64,000 nucleotides of DNA from Enterovibrio gelatinilyticus (GCF_028683095.1 NZ_JAJUBC010000025.1:20088-84087); one strand, 5' to 3'. Shown: positions 10,215-20,589, counted from the first letter of the stretch. The notes: generated from the sequence alone by a model not told the origin. Numbers and translations: made by a program.

Positions 10215-12092
10215 ATGTCAGCCTATCTAAACGCCTATCAAGAGTCCGTCACCAGCCCAGAGGATTTCTGGCTGAAACAAGCAAAAAGTATTCAGTGGTT
10301 TACGCCGCCAACCAAAGCATTGGAAAACGATACGAATGGCATAGAGCGCTGGTTTCCTGATGGTGAGCTCAACACCGCCTATTTGGCGCTGGATTATCAC
10401 GTCGAAAATGGACGAGGTGACCAGACGGCACTGATCTATGACTCGCCAGTGACAGGCAAAAAAGCACAATACAGCTATTCAGTGCTTCGTGACCAAGTCG
10501 CCAAATGTGCAGGTATGTTGGCAGAACTGGGTGTTACCAAAGGCGATCGCGTTGTGATTTACATGCCCATGATCCCGCAGGCTGCGATTTCGATGTTGGC
10601 CTGCGCACGACTTGGGGCGATTCATTCGGTTGTGTTTGGTGGCTTTGCGCCCAATGAACTTGCGGTAAGACTCGAAGATGCCGAGCCGAAAGTCTTACTG
10701 ACGGCGTCATGTGGAATCGAAGTGTGCAAGGTTATTCCTTACAAACCAATGGTTGATCAAGCGGTAATGGATAGCCGCTGGAAGCCAGACACTGTTGTTG
10801 TTTACCAAAGACCTGAACAACCCGCTGCGCTTGATCATGAGCGTGATGCAGATTGGGCGACCTTATTTGAACGCGCCTCGCCGCATGACTGCGTTCCCGT
10901 CAATTCTACCGATCCTTTGTACATTCTCTATACGTCAGGGACGACTGGAAAGCCTAAGGGTGTGGTTCGAGATAATGGTGGTCATGCTGTCGCGATGAAA
11001 TACAGCATGTCGACCGTGTACAACGTTGAACCGGGGGAAGTGTATTGGGCGGCGTCTGATGTGGGTTGGGTGGTTGGGCATTCCTACATTGTTTATGCCC
11101 CATTGATACACGGCTGCACCACTATCATGTTTGAAGGGAAGCCTGTCAAAACACCAAACCCGGGCGCTTTTTGGCGAGTGTGTGATGAATATAATGTGTC
11201 TGTGTTGTTCTCTGCACCTACGGCGTTTCGTGCCATCAAAAAAGAAGACCCAGAAGGAAAGTTGATTGCTGATTATCCGATGGCGTCACTGAGAAGTATC
11301 TTTATGGCGGGCGAGCGGCTAGACCCGCCAACATTGGAATGGGTTGAATCGCACACAGGCCGCCCCGTGATTGATCACTGGTGGCAAACAGAAACGGGAT
11401 GGGCGATATCGTGCAATCCGTTGGGGCTTGAGGGTTTCACCACAAAACCCGGCTCTTCAACCATGCCGACGCCGGGGTTCAATGTGAAGATCCTTAACGA
11501 ACTAGGAGAACCTGTTGTCGCGAACCAGCAAGGGTATATCGCCATTAAGCGCCCCTTGCCGCCGAGTTGTTTGTCCACGGTTTGGCGAAATCATGATCGG
11601 TTTGAATCGGGTTATTTACAGCAGTTTTCTGGCTACTATGTGTCGGGCGATGGTGGCTACATGGACGAAGATGGCTACCTATTTGTGATGGGACGGATCG
11701 ACGACGTGATCAATGTGTCTGGTCATCGACTATCAACGGGTGAGATGGAAGAAATCGTCGGTGCGCATGATGCGGTTGCAGAATGTGCGGTGGTCGGGGT
11801 ATATGATGAATTGAAAGGCCAATTACCACTGGGATTGGTCGTGCTGAAAGACGGTTATCACTCACATGATGGTGATATTGAAAAAGCGCTTGTAGCCAAA
11901 GTTCGCAATGAAATTGGCCCGGTTGCATGTTTCAATCGAGCCATCATTGTGGATAGATTACCGAAAACACGTTCTGGCAAAATCTTGCGTCGTATTATCC
12001 GTCAAATCGCAGATGGTGAAAGTTACGTCGTCCCGTCAACCATTGATGACCCCGCAAGTCTTGATGACATTAGCCGGATGCTATCAGAGTGA
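10215..12092 (+). CDS. prpE: Propionyl-CoA synthetase
   Basis: PrpE activates propionate to propionyl-CoA with ATP and CoA. The 625-residue protein matches the family length. The AMP-binding core YTSGTTGKPKG is at about 239-249, and the C-terminal motif TRSGKILRR contains the catalytic Lys (about 589) that is also the usual acetylation site. The ATG at 10215 was chosen because AAGGAG lies seven bases upstream; the ATG at 10209 would be too close to that site. It is separated from prpD by a terminator-like hairpin, but orientation and function place it in the same operon. Confidence 0.95.
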   Translation: MSAYLNAYQESVTSPEDFWLKQAKSIQWFTPPTKALENDTNGIERWFPDGELNTAYLALDYHVENGRGDQTALIYDSPVTGKKAQYSYSVLRDQVAKCAGMLAELGVTKGDRVVIYMPMIPQAAISMLACARLGAIHSVVFGGFAPNELAVRLEDAEPKVLLTASCGIEVCKVIPYKPMVDQAVMDSRWKPDTVVVYQRPEQPAALDHERDADWATLFERASPHDCVPVNSTDPLYILYTSGTTGKPKGVVRDNGGHAVAMKYSMSTVYNVEPGEVYWAASDVGWVVGHSYIVYAPLIHGCTTIMFEGKPVKTPNPGAFWRVCDEYNVSVLFSAPTAFRAIKKEDPEGKLIADYPMASLRSIFMAGERLDPPTLEWVESHTGRPVIDHWWQTETGWAISCNPLGLEGFTTKPGSSTMPTPGFNVKILNELGEPVVANQQGYIAIKRPLPPSCLSTVWRNHDRFESGYLQQFSGYYVSGDGGYMDEDGYLFVMGRIDDVINVSGHRLSTGEMEEIVGAHDAVAECAVVGVYDELKGQLPLGLVVLKDGYHSHDGDIEKALVAKVRNEIGPVACFNRAIIVDRLPKTRSGKILRRIIRQIADGESYVVPSTIDDPASLDDISRMLSE

Positions 12093-12148
12093 TTTCAGCG
12101 TGTAGTCTTAGAAATTATAGAAATAAATGAACGTGTAGATGCAGTAAG

Positions 12149-12175
12149 AAGGCCACCTGAGTAGGTGGCCTTTTT
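12149..12175. terminator. Bidirectional terminator after prpE
   Basis: AAGGCCACCT/AGGTGGCCTT stem with a GAGT loop and a T-run on the plus strand. It also sits just beyond the convergent DUF2057 gene, whose stop is at 12180. Confidence 0.9.
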
Positions 12176-12179
12176 GATG

Positions 12180-12833
12180 TTATTGCGTATTCACGTAGGC
12201 TTTAAATTTCGCCTTGGTTTCAGGACTGGCTTTTTGGAACCAGTAATGTAATTGGTATTCCACTTCATCAATTGACGCGCTGTCATTGAGCACTACCTTG
12301 GCACCACGTGAAGCCGGGGTTGACGGCGTCACAGTCGGTACTACGGTGAGTTGGAGTGACGCACTTTCATCGGTTTGGTTGAAGCGAGAAAGCTCTGCAA
12401 CATAGTCACGACTTAGTTGAAAGCCGCTTTTCATCAACTTGTTTTGTTCAAACGCGATAGGTGAGTCTGAGGCATCGATCAATTGAAACGTTGGGTTTTC
12501 GTTGAATTCACGAACCTCACGCTTGTTCTTTATTTTAGGGAAGGCGAAATAGATATCTTCATCGTTGGCGTTAAACGTTGCAACCAGCACATCTGATTTA
12601 GCGAACGAGATATCTTTTCCCTCTTCGAAGCTTTCAACAAAACGGAATGCGATTTGTTGAGTACCGTTCGCCAAAACCACAGGATCTTGGCCGCCGAACA
12701 TGGTTGTTTTATGTGATTGACCGTTATAGGCCAACAACTCTACGTTATCGTTAACATGCAATGTAACGCTCGCCATTGCAGACAACGGCAGCAATGCAGA
12801 CAGCAAGGACGCAAGAATATACGTTCTTTTCAT
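12180..12833 (-). CDS. Periplasmic DUF2057 (YccT/UPF0319) protein
   Basis: A 217-residue protein with a signal peptide (about residues 1-21, ending AMA) and a beta-rich body typical of DUF2057. In Escherichia coli the homologue yccT lies in the same neighbourhood as rlmI and yccX. The E. coli protein has been linked to curli control, but function in this organism cannot be deduced. It is cut off from rlmI upstream by a terminator at 12853-12882, so it probably has its own promoter in the 70-base gap. Confidence 0.85.
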   Translation of the reverse strand: MKRTYILASLLSALLPLSAMASVTLHVNDNVELLAYNGQSHKTTMFGGQDPVVLANGTQQIAFRFVESFEEGKDISFAKSDVLVATFNANDEDIYFAFPKIKNKREVREFNENPTFQLIDASDSPIAFEQNKLMKSGFQLSRDYVAELSRFNQTDESASLQLTVVPTVTPSTPASRGAKVVLNDSASIDEVEYQLHYWFQKASPETKAKFKAYVNTQ

Positions 12834-12852
12834 CGTGTTCCCCTAAATGATT

Positions 12853-12882
12853 TAAAAAGGCCCACGAAAAAAAGGGTGGGCC
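12853..12882 (-). terminator. Terminator of rlmI
   Basis: Read leftward, GGCCCAC and GTGGGCC form a seven-base stem around a T-rich loop and are followed by TTTTTAAA. It lies between the rlmI stop and the DUF2057 start. Confidence 0.75.
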
Positions 12883-12903
12883 AAAGTTTATGTGTTTATA
12901 TAT

Positions 12904-14091
12904 TTATTTAACGTAGCAGGCGAAACCTTTCAGATAGAAGCCTTCTGGGTAGGCGCTATCGAGTGGGTGGTCGGCTGCTTGTTCAAAACGTTCAATGAAC
13001 TGAACTTGACGGTGCGCATCTAGAGCGGCATCCGCAATGATTTTTTGGAACAAAGAGTTATCCATCAAGCCTGAGCAAGAGTAAGTCAGTAATGTTCCGC
13101 CTGGCTTCAGTATCTGCATGGCGAGCATGTTGATGTCTTTATAGCCACGGCATGCCCCCGTCAATTGCGACTTAGACTCAGCAAACTTAGGTGGATCCAT
13201 GATCACGACATCAAACAGTTCGCCGCTGTCACGGTATTCACGCAGCAGTTTAAATACATCTGCGTTTACAAACTGTGCTTTTGTCAGGTCATAGCTGTTC
13301 ATTTCGGCGTTAGCTTTTGCAATGTCCAGTGCAGGCTGCGAAACGTCGACATTGATAACTTCAGACGCGCCGCCTTTAAGGGCATACAAACCAAAACCAC
13401 CGGTGTAGCAGAAACAGTTCAGTACACGCTTCCCGTTCACGTACTTCACAGACGCTTCACGGCTGTCACGTTGATCCAAGTAGAAGCCAGTTTTGTGGCC
13501 ACCCGTGATATCAACGTTAATTTTTACACCGTTCTCTTCAATGACCAATGATGGCGGTGGCATGTCTCCGTGGAGAACGCCTGTACGCTCTTTTAAGCCT
13601 TCTTTCTTACGAACAGACACGTCAGAGCGCTCGTAGATGCTGCACGCAGGGTATAGCTCTACAATGGCATCAACGAGGTTTTGTTTTTGCGCTTCAGCAC
13701 CGGCACTGAGTAACTGACAAACCATGAAGTTTTCATAGCGGTCAATGGTAATACCTGGCAGGCCATCGGACTCAGCCGCGATCAAACGGTAACCCGTAAG
13801 ACCATCACGCGCAGCTAATACATCGCGAAGACCTTGTGCTTCTTGCAGGCGCTTTTTGAAGAAAGCGACATCGATTTCTTCTTGCTCGAACGACCACACG
13901 CGAACACGGATCTGAGAATTAGGAGAAAACGCACCACGGGCAAGCCATTGGCCTTGATGATCATAGACATCCACTGTTTGACCGAGAGAGGGCTTACCTT
14001 CAACGCGTTGAATGCCACGAGAGAAAATCCATGGGTGGCGACGGCGTAGTGATTTTTCACGGCCTTTAACCAGGTAAACAGACGGATTCAT
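12904..14091 (-). CDS. rlmI: 23S rRNA (cytosine-1962-C5) methyltransferase
   Basis: RlmI methylates C1962 of 23S rRNA using SAM. The 395 residues show an N-terminal PUA domain (about 1-75), a linker, and a Rossmann methyltransferase domain. Key motifs are the SAM-binding [11 protein letters not shown] (225-235), MDPPKF (298-303) and the catalytic cysteine in TYSCSGL (about Cys339). It is leftward and monocistronic, ended by the hairpin at 12853-12882. Conserved placement near yccT, acyP, tusE and yccA supports orthology with E. coli YccW. Confidence 0.95.
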   Translation of the reverse strand: MNPSVYLVKGREKSLRRRHPWIFSRGIQRVEGKPSLGQTVDVYDHQGQWLARGAFSPNSQIRVRVWSFEQEEIDVAFFKKRLQEAQGLRDVLAARDGLTGYRLIAAESDGLPGITIDRYENFMVCQLLSAGAEAQKQNLVDAIVELYPACSIYERSDVSVRKKEGLKERTGVLHGDMPPPSLVIEENGVKINVDITGGHKTGFYLDQRDSREASVKYVNGKRVLNCFCYTGGFGLYALKGGASEVINVDVSQPALDIAKANAEMNSYDLTKAQFVNADVFKLLREYRDSGELFDVVIMDPPKFAESKSQLTGACRGYKDINMLAMQILKPGGTLLTYSCSGLMDNSLFQKIIADAALDAHRQVQFIERFEQAADHPLDSAYPEGFYLKGFACYVK

Positions 14092-14189
14092 TGGTTTTTC
14101 CTAAAATTCTAAAGTCTGGCTAGCCGCAATAGCATACAGCGGCCTATAAATTGGTGGGTATTGTCAGAGAAGAAGGGCAAGAATGCAAA

Positions 14190-14217
14190 CAGCCGCTGGT
14201 ATTGCGGCTGCTTTTTC
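14190..14217. terminator. Terminator between rlmI promoter and chemoreceptor gene
   Basis: CAGCCGC/GCGGCTG stem with a seven-base loop. The plus strand carries the better T-run (CTTTTTC), but the hairpin also lies just past the stop of the leftward chemoreceptor gene. Confidence 0.6.
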
Positions 14218-14235
14218 TTTGTTTTTCTCTTGGTT

Positions 14236-15633
14236 TTATTCGGTGCGAAGACCGTCGACCAGTGAAGTGAGACTGTTAGATTGCTTTTGCAGGTGTGTCA
14301 CGTCATTCGCGGTCTGTTGGATCATCTCACTGACTTGCCATGCTTGCTGACGAACACGCTCCACATCAGACGAAATTGTACCCGCAACGCTGCCTTGTTG
14401 ATTCGCGGCTGTCGCGATTTCGGTGCTGCGGTCGGTAATACGCTGGCTGCGCTCAGAAATATTGCCAATTTCTAGGTCAATATTGTGCATGAGTGATTCG
14501 CTTGCTGCGGCATTATCAACCGTGCCCTGCATGACGCCACGTAGGTGAGCGGTATTGCTTTCCAAATCTTGAATCATGCGTTGAATTTCAACGGTCGCTT
14601 GTTGTGTGCGTCCTGCCAAGGTGCGGACTTCATCGGCAACAACCGCGAAACCACGGCCTTGTTCGCCCGCGCGAGCCGCTTCAATCGCCGCATTCAAGGC
14701 GAGTAGGTTTGTTTGCTCGGAAATGGCGCTGATCGTTGCAACCATGCTACCAATCTCGTTGGAGTTTTGTTCCAGCGAAGATACCGCTTTTGACGCTGCT
14801 TCAATCTCCGCGCTCAGAGCTTGAATGGCATGCAGGGTTTGGTTTACTTGGTTGCGGCTTTGCTGAGAAGCTTCACCCGCGACCATGATTTCGCCTGAGG
14901 TTTCTTCCGCGTGAGTGGCAACATCACGAATAGAACCCGCCATCTCTTCTGTTGCGCTTGCAAGAGAGTCAAGGTACGAACGTTGTTCTGTCGAGAGGCT
15001 TTGGCTTTCAGTGCTGCGATTGGTCAAATCCGCAGAGATTTGCCCCATCAACGTTGAAGCGTTCTTGATGGCTTTAACAAGGCTATGCTCGCGATCTGCC
15101 ACGCTATCCACTGTGTTAGCGATAATGCTGAATTCATCTCTCACTGGGAAGAAGTTCATGCGGCTAGTTAGGTCGCCGTCTAGCATGCGTTGTAACGATG
15201 AGTTCATCGTGTACATAGCGCCACCAATAAAGCTAGAGACGTAGTGCAGGGCGAGCAAGCCGACGACAAACAACAGTGTCATCACGGTGATAGCGGTCAT
15301 GCTAATGTGCGACCAAAAGCTGGTCGCTTTCGCAGAATAGGTTGTAACAGAGGATTGGGCCCAGTTGCTGTTTGACGGGCTAACGGCGACGCCTGCTGAC
15401 GCGAGAATATCCGCTGCGTCATTAGTACTGACATCGTAGTGAGACAGCACCGCATTCAGTGCTGCGCTATGTTTGTTTTGAACATCTGCAATTTGAGCAG
15501 ATGACGCTGAGTGAAAGATGACACCTGTGGCGATAGTCAGAGAAAAAAGGCATGCGTAGAGCACCATGAATTTCTCTTTCAAACTGAGTCGGATGAGGTA
15601 TTGGTCAATCCAACGAAACGGCGTTTCTTTCAT
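14236..15633 (-). CDS. Methyl-accepting chemotaxis protein
   Basis: A 465-residue inner-membrane chemoreceptor. TM1 is at about 22-42 ([17 protein letters not shown]), followed by a short periplasmic segment of only about 65 residues with no recognisable Cache or 4HB motif. TM2 lies at about 112-135, then HAMP. The signalling domain contains the universal hairpin tip ([20 protein letters not shown], continuing [12 protein letters not shown]). The start at MKETPF was chosen because AAGGA lies about ten bases upstream and the 39 extra residues of the longest frame look non-coding. The ligand is unknown. It interrupts the otherwise conserved rlmI-acyP-tusE order. Confidence 0.92.
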   Translation of the reverse strand: MKETPFRWIDQYLIRLSLKEKFMVLYACLFSLTIATGVIFHSASSAQIADVQNKHSAALNAVLSHYDVSTNDAADILASAGVAVSPSNSNWAQSSVTTYSAKATSFWSHISMTAITVMTLLFVVGLLALHYVSSFIGGAMYTMNSSLQRMLDGDLTSRMNFFPVRDEFSIIANTVDSVADREHSLVKAIKNASTLMGQISADLTNRSTESQSLSTEQRSYLDSLASATEEMAGSIRDVATHAEETSGEIMVAGEASQQSRNQVNQTLHAIQALSAEIEAASKAVSSLEQNSNEIGSMVATISAISEQTNLLALNAAIEAARAGEQGRGFAVVADEVRTLAGRTQQATVEIQRMIQDLESNTAHLRGVMQGTVDNAAASESLMHNIDLEIGNISERSQRITDRSTEIATAANQQGSVAGTISSDVERVRQQAWQVSEMIQQTANDVTHLQKQSNSLTSLVDGLRTE

Positions 15634-15763
15634 GATGGGTAAATCCTTGTAGAGTGCGCTAACAGAAAGTGCGTGATGTGCGAAATGACCATTAAGGCTG
15701 CACTCAGGCAGATAGATTTTACACTGTTGCATACGGTAATAACCAATCATAGGGGTGTGACCA

Positions 15764-16036
15764 ATGTCTCAAATGTGTGCTATAGCAACCGTTTCCGGAA
15801 GGGTTCAAGGGGTGGGGTTTCGATTTCACACTGCTCATGAGGGGTTGAGGTTGTCATTGAGTGGCTTTGCTCGCAATGAGGATGATGGCAGTGTGACAGT
15901 GCTAATGTGTGGTGAGGAGACAAATGTGAACAGATTGCTCGCGTGGTTAGAGCATGGGCCAACCACTGCCAACGTGACAGGTTTGACACATGAACGCGTT
16001 GACTGGCAGCTGATTGACGGCTTTTCGATTCGTTAG
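15764..16036 (+). CDS. acyP: Acylphosphatase
   Basis: A 90-residue enzyme hydrolysing acyl phosphates. The signature GRVQGVGFR (12-20) includes catalytic Arg20, and the second motif ARNEDDGSV (36-44) contains catalytic Asn38. The length matches the family. It is divergent from the chemoreceptor and convergent with tusE, as yccX is with tusE in E. coli. A GGTGAT repeat begins only ten bases after the stop. Confidence 0.92.
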   Translation: MSQMCAIATVSGRVQGVGFRFHTAHEGLRLSLSGFARNEDDGSVTVLMCGEETNVNRLLAWLEHGPTTANVTGLTHERVDWQLIDGFSIR

Positions 16037-16046
16037 CTGAAACTGT

Positions 16047-16079
16047 GGTGATGGTGATGGTGATGGTGATGGTGATGGT
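16047..16079. repeat. GGTGAT hexanucleotide tandem repeat
   Basis: Five complete GGTGAT units plus a partial one lie just downstream of the acylphosphatase stop codon. Such runs change length by slippage; it lies outside coding sequence, so little effect is expected. Confidence 0.9.
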
Positions 16080-16114
16080 CTTTGCTGACGCGCGGCGAGG
16101 AAGACCATAAAAAG

Positions 16115-16143
16115 AAAAGAGGCGCATTAAGCGCCTCTTTTCG
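16115..16143. terminator. Bidirectional terminator between acyP and tusE
   Basis: AAAAGAGGCGC/GCGCCTCTTTT stem with an ATTAA loop, flanked by A- and T-runs. It serves both convergent genes. Confidence 0.9.
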
Positions 16144-16473
16144 TTAAATGCATTTTACGGGCTTTGGAAGGCCGGCAAGTTTGGTTGCTTGCTTTGCTGG
16201 GCCTTTAGGGAACAGTTTATAAAGGTATCGACTGTTGCCTTTTTCTGGGCCGTACTTTTTCTCCATGGATTTCACCAGTAAGCGAACCGCTGGAGAGGTG
16301 TTGAATTCTTTATAGAAGTCTTGAACAAAGTAAACCACTTCCCAGTGCGCATCAGTCAGCTCAATGTTTTCTTGTTCAGCCAGCATGGGTACAAGTGCAG
16401 CATCCCATTCAGAGAAATGCTTCAGATACCCCTGTGCATCGGTTTCAATGTGTTTACCGTTTAATTCCAACAT
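16144..16473 (-). CDS. tusE: Sulfurtransferase TusE (DsrC family)
   Basis: TusE accepts sulfur from TusBCD and passes it to MnmA for 2-thiouridine in tRNA. The 109-residue protein belongs to the DsrC family and ends KPVKCI, with the sulfur-carrying cysteine as the penultimate residue. The conserved [12 protein letters not shown] and [16 protein letters not shown] segments are present. It lies between yccA and acyP as in E. coli. Confidence 0.95.
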   Translation of the reverse strand: MLELNGKHIETDAQGYLKHFSEWDAALVPMLAEQENIELTDAHWEVVYFVQDFYKEFNTSPAVRLLVKSMEKKYGPEKGNSRYLYKLFPKGPAKQATKLAGLPKPVKCI

Positions 16474-16582
16474 GGATTACCTCGTGTTTCGATCGCGCAA
16501 AGCATATCGGCTTGTGAGAGAGGCTTCAAGATCACAATTTGGCAATGGCAGGAAAATGTAAATCGGAAATCAAAACAGAAAA

Positions 16583-16607
16583 CAAAAAAGCTCCCGAAGG
16601 AGCTTTT
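16583..16607 (-). terminator. Terminator of yccA
   Basis: Read leftward, AGCTCC and GGAGCT pair around a UUCG-type tetraloop and are followed by a T-run. It lies 30 bases past the yccA stop. Confidence 0.85.
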
Positions 16608-16637
16608 GTCGTTTACGTTAGCTTGTTTGTTGCGCGA

Positions 16638-17303
16638 TTAATCGTCGCCACCGAAAATGCCAAGCAATTGCAGCAGGCTCAGGAACAAGTTGTAAATCGA
16701 TACATACAGAGTAACAGTTGCTGACACATAGTTCGTTTCGCCACCACGGATGATTGACTGAGTCGTCAGCAGGATTACGCCTGTTGAGAACAGAACAAAC
16801 ACGCCGCTAATAGCAACAGACAGCATTGGCATCTGTAGGAAGATGTTCGCGATCACACCTACGATTAGCACAACAAAGCCTGCCATCAACATACCGTTTA
16901 GGAACGATAGGTCACGCTTAGTTGTCAGTGCGTAAGCTGAACACGCCATAAAGGTCAGTGCTGTACCGCCCAATGCAGGAGCAATTGCCCAGCCAAGACC
17001 TGCGCCCACGTACATGTTGAGGATAGGGCCTAGTGTGTAACCCATGAAACCGGTAAGTGCGAAAGTAAGCACGATACCCATTGAGCTATTCTTTTTCTTT
17101 TCAATGAGGAAAAGTAAGCCATAAAACCCAACCAGCGTGATGATAATGCCAGGGTAAGGCATGTTCGCCGCCATTGACACACCAGCGACCAACGCTGACC
17201 ACAGCAGGGTAAGTGACAATAAGAAATAGGTGTTTCGCAACACTTTGTTGGTTGCTAACTGGCTCTCTTGCGAGTACTCGCGAGCAACAAAACGATCGTT
17301 CAT
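16638..17303 (-). CDS. yccA: BAX inhibitor-1 family membrane protein YccA
   Basis: A 221-residue inner-membrane protein with seven predicted helices and the typical N-terminus ending [12 protein letters not shown]. In E. coli YccA is a substrate and modulator of the FtsH protease. The ATG at 17303 was chosen because GGGAGA precedes it; this gives nearly the E. coli length. It is followed by a strong terminator. Confidence 0.92.
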   Translation of the reverse strand: MNDRFVAREYSQESQLATNKVLRNTYFLLSLTLLWSALVAGVSMAANMPYPGIIITLVGFYGLLFLIEKKKNSSMGIVLTFALTGFMGYTLGPILNMYVGAGLGWAIAPALGGTALTFMACSAYALTTKRDLSFLNGMLMAGFVVLIVGVIANIFLQMPMLSVAISGVFVLFSTGVILLTTQSIIRGGETNYVSATVTLYVSIYNLFLSLLQLLGIFGGDD

Positions 17304-17394
17304 AGCTTTCTCCCGATGGGGTACAGATATATTCTCATACGACATTTATTGCGCCTTTGGCTCAATTTTTCAAGTCACAATTGTCGCATTGCTG

Positions 17395-17446
17395 ATAATA
17401 AAACAGCTTAGCCTTTGAGAATACTAATATATCCCGTCGGCTAAGC
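17395..17446 (-). terminator. Possible terminator of the aap operon
   Basis: Read leftward, GCTTAGCC (rc of 17439-17446) pairs with GGCTAAGC (rc of 17406-17413) over a 25-base loop and is followed by TGTTTTATT. The loop is long, so this is tentative. Confidence 0.4.
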
Positions 17447-17511
17447 CTGCTTCAACATGTAACCAAATGTTAATGAGTTATTAACTCAAAATCCATTCGT
17501 CATGTGTGTGA

Positions 17512-18261
17512 TTAGTGCTGAAGAATCTGACTCAGGAACAATTGAGTACGGTCAGATTGAGGGTTGTTGAAGAATTCGTCTGGGACATTTTCTTCAATGA
17601 TTTCACCCGCATCCATAAAGATAACACGATCTGCCACCTCTTTGGCAAAACCCATTTCGTGTGTCACACACAACATGGTCATGCCTTCTTCTGCCAGTTC
17701 AACCATAACATCTAACACTTCGCGAACCATCTCTGGGTCAAGTGCAGAGGTTGGTTCATCGAAAAGCATCACGTTTGGATTCATGCACAAAGAACGAGCA
17801 ATAGCGACGCGTTGTTGCTGACCACCAGAAAGCTGACCTGGGAATTTGTCAGCCTGCTCTGGAATTTTTACGCGTTCCAGAAACTTCATCGCAATCGCTT
17901 CTGCTTCGTCTTTTGGCATCTTCTTCACCCAAATTGGCGCTAGGGTGCAGTTTTCCAACACAGTGAGGTGAGGGAATAGGTTGAAATGCTGGAAACACAT
18001 CCCGACTTCTTTTCTCACCAATTCAATGTTTTTCAGATCGTCAGTCAACTCAGTACCACCAACAACAATGGTGCCTTGCTGATGTTCCTCTAGGCGGTTG
18101 ATGCAACGGATCATGGTGGACTTTCCTGAACCAGAAGGGCCACAGATAACGATCTTCTCGCCTTTAGAAACCCTCAGGTTAATGTTCTTTAGTACGTGAA
18201 ACTGACCATACCATTTGTTCATATCGGTCAGTTCGATAACAGGGGCGTCTTGTTGAGTCAT
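17512..18261 (-). CDS. aapP: General L-amino acid ABC transporter, ATP-binding protein
   Basis: A 249-residue ATPase that powers amino-acid uptake through AapQM. It shows Walker A (GPSGSGKST), the signature [14 protein letters not shown], Walker B ([14 protein letters not shown]) and the switch histidine in [15 protein letters not shown] precedes the ATG. It is the last gene of aapJQMP, 18 bases after aapM. Similarity to GlnQ is expected; the JQMP order marks it as the AapP/BztD type. Confidence 0.93.
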   Translation of the reverse strand: MTQQDAPVIELTDMNKWYGQFHVLKNINLRVSKGEKIVICGPSGSGKSTMIRCINRLEEHQQGTIVVGGTELTDDLKNIELVRKEVGMCFQHFNLFPHLTVLENCTLAPIWVKKMPKDEAEAIAMKFLERVKIPEQADKFPGQLSGGQQQRVAIARSLCMNPNVMLFDEPTSALDPEMVREVLDVMVELAEEGMTMLCVTHEMGFAKEVADRVIFMDAGEIIEENVPDEFFNNPQSDRTQLFLSQILQH

Positions 18262-18279
18262 AATACTATCCTTGTTTCT

Positions 18280-19380
18280 CTATCGCTTGTGACCAGTGTG
18301 GAGTTTGTTTTCTAGATAAATACTGTAACGAGACATACCGAAACAGAAAATCCAGAACACCAATGCCACAAACACATAGCTTTCCGTCGCGAAACCAAGC
18401 CAATTCGGGTCGGTATTCGCAGCCTGACCAATACCCAGAACGTCAAACATACCAATGATAAGGACGAGGCTGGTGTCTTTGAACAGACCAATAAAGGTGT
18501 TAACAATGGAAGGAATGGTGATTTTCAACGCCTGAGGCAGAATGATGAGTCCCATTTTCTTCCAGTAAGAGAGGCCGAGAGCGTCAGCCGCTTCATATTG
18601 GCCTTTAGGTATCGCCTGCAAACCACCACGAACCACCTCTGCCATATACGCTGCTGAGAACATGACCACACCGATCAATGCACGCACCAGTTTATTGGTT
18701 TCTGATTCGCCAGACATAAATAGCGGCAGCATGACAGAAGCCATAAACAGGACAGTGATCAGCGGAACGCCACGCCATACTTCGATGTAAACAGTACATA
18801 GGCTGCGGATGATCGGCATGTCAGAACGCCGACCCAATGCCAGCATTACACCAATCGGCAGTGATACGACAATCCCAACGATGGCGATGATCATAGTGAT
18901 CAGCAGCCCGCCCCAAAGGTGTGTTTCCACTTTTGGTAAGCCAGCAACATCACCGAAGATCAAGAACACGGCCATTAACGGGAAAGCAATCAGGAACGTT
19001 AGAAGTATCCATCCGCGTTTTGGTGTGCGTTCATAGATCAAAAGACCCGTGAAAATGGCCAAAATTGCGTAGAAAAGCTGAGGACGCCAAAGCTCTTCTT
19101 GCGGATAGAAACCAAACATAAACTGATCGAAACGTACGTTGATAAATACCCAACACGCACCTTCTTTCGAACAATCCTCTCTGGATGTTCCGATCCAATC
19201 TGAATTGATGAAAGCCCAATCAACAACAGCCCATAACCCTTTAACGGCAAGAAAAGCCAGAATCAATGTCATGATGGAGTTGAGAGGGGACGAGAACAAG
19301 TTCTGACGCATCCAGCTAATCGGTCCTACCGTACTAGGCGGTGGCGGCAAATCTGGTTGAAACTCATGTTGTTTAGCCAT
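18280..19380 (-). CDS. aapM: General L-amino acid ABC transporter, permease M
   Basis: A 366-residue inner-membrane permease. After a hydrophilic N-terminus and an early TM segment (about 38-58) comes a large N-terminal extension typical of AapM/BztC, then the core HisM-type permease domain from about 155. The EAA loop is visible as EAADALGLSYWKKMGLIILPQALK. GAGAGGT lies before the ATG and only three bases separate it from aapQ, so the two are co-translated. Confidence 0.93.
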   Translation of the reverse strand: MAKQHEFQPDLPPPPSTVGPISWMRQNLFSSPLNSIMTLILAFLAVKGLWAVVDWAFINSDWIGTSREDCSKEGACWVFINVRFDQFMFGFYPQEELWRPQLFYAILAIFTGLLIYERTPKRGWILLTFLIAFPLMAVFLIFGDVAGLPKVETHLWGGLLITMIIAIVGIVVSLPIGVMLALGRRSDMPIIRSLCTVYIEVWRGVPLITVLFMASVMLPLFMSGESETNKLVRALIGVVMFSAAYMAEVVRGGLQAIPKGQYEAADALGLSYWKKMGLIILPQALKITIPSIVNTFIGLFKDTSLVLIIGMFDVLGIGQAANTDPNWLGFATESYVFVALVFWIFCFGMSRYSIYLENKLHTGHKR

Positions 19381-19383
19381 GGG

Positions 19384-20589
19384 TTACCTCTCTACCAGCG
19401 CGACTTTGGCGTTGTATATGTTCATTAATAACGCTGTTAACAAACTAAGCGTTAGGTATACACCCATTGTCATTGCAATAATTTCAATGGCTTGCCCTGT
19501 TTGGTTCAGCGTGGTACCAGCGAATACCGAGACCAAATCGGGGTAACCAATCGCCATTGCGAGAGACGAGTTTTTGGTTAAGTTCAAATATTGGCTCGTC
19601 AGAGGCGGAATGATGATTCGCATGGCTTGTGGGATAACAACCAAACGAAGTGTTTTGTTTCGCGGTAAGCCCAATGCCATTGCCGCTTCTGTTTGACCAT
19701 GGTTCACCGCATTAATACCAGAGCGAACAATCTCGGCGATAAACGATGCAGTGTATATAGACAGTGCAAGTGTTAGTGCCGCGAGTTCTGGGAGAATGGA
19801 TATACCACCACGGAAGTTAAACCCTTTAAGCTCAGGGTATTCCAGCGATACTGGCATACCAGAGAAGAAGAATGCGAGTAAAGGCAAGCCGACAATAGCA
19901 GCGAGAGAAATCGCGAAAACTGGCGTTTGTTCGCCTGTTGCAATTTGCTTCTTCTTCGCAAAGCGGGCTAAACCAAAGCTGAAAACGACGGCCACAATAA
20001 GAGCAATAAGCATCCATACTGATCCATCTTCGAACACGGGGCGAGTAACAAACAAGCCTCGTACGTTCAAGAAGAGGGAATCACCTATGCTGATACTCTG
20101 TCTCGGGGACGGGAGTGCTTGTAGTACTGCGAAATACCAGAAAAATATCTGAAGCAGAAGGGGGATATTTCGGAAGATCTCAATGTAAATTGCGGCGAAA
20201 CGGCTCAATAACCAGTTTCTAGAAAGTCTCGCGATACCCACGAGAAAACCTAGGACAGTTGCCAATGCAATACCAAGTATAGAAACCAACGCAGTGTTCA
20301 ATAGGCCAACGAAAAAGGTTCGACCATATGAGTAGGTTTCATCGTACTCAATCAGTGTTAATCCAATGCCAAAACCCGCTTCTTGGCTCATAAAGCCAAA
20401 CCCTGTAGCAATACCGCGTGCATCGAGATTTGTCAGTGCGTTGTTTACGATGTTGTAAACGAAAAACACCAAGGCACAAATTGCAACGGCTTGAAACACC
20501 ACAGAGCGAAACGTTGGATTGTATATCAGACTTTGCTTCTTCTCAGGGCGAGTAGCCGATGAGCTAAGCGAATTCTCTTTAGATGCCAT
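19384..20589 (-). CDS. aapQ: General L-amino acid ABC transporter, permease Q
   Basis: A 401-residue permease that pairs with AapM. TM1 is at about 28-48; a HisM-type core domain begins near residue 95 (FFVGLLNTALVSILGIALAT) and is interrupted by the long insertion typical of AapQ/BztB. The EAA loop reads EAAMALGLPRNKTLRLVVIPQAMR. A terminator-like hairpin separates it from aapJ, probably lowering permease levels relative to the binding protein. Confidence 0.93.
   Translation of the reverse strand: MASKENSLSSSATRPEKKQSLIYNPTFRSVVFQAVAICALVFFVYNIVNNALTNLDARGIATGFGFMSQEAGFGIGLTLIEYDETYSYGRTFFVGLLNTALVSILGIALATVLGFLVGIARLSRNWLLSRFAAIYIEIFRNIPLLLQIFFWYFAVLQALPSPRQSISIGDSLFLNVRGLFVTRPVFEDGSVWMLIALIVAVVFSFGLARFAKKKQIATGEQTPVFAISLAAIVGLPLLAFFFSGMPVSLEYPELKGFNFRGGISILPELAALTLALSIYTASFIAEIVRSGINAVNHGQTEAAMALGLPRNKTLRLVVIPQAMRIIIPPLTSQYLNLTKNSSLAMAIGYPDLVSVFAGTTLNQTGQAIEIIAMTMGVYLTLSLLTALLMNIYNAKVALVER

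Noticed and set aside
15634..15750. 39-residue N-terminal extension of the chemoreceptor
   Set aside because: It is not hydrophobic, has no ribosome site and would place TM1 far from the N-terminus; the MKETPF start is typical.
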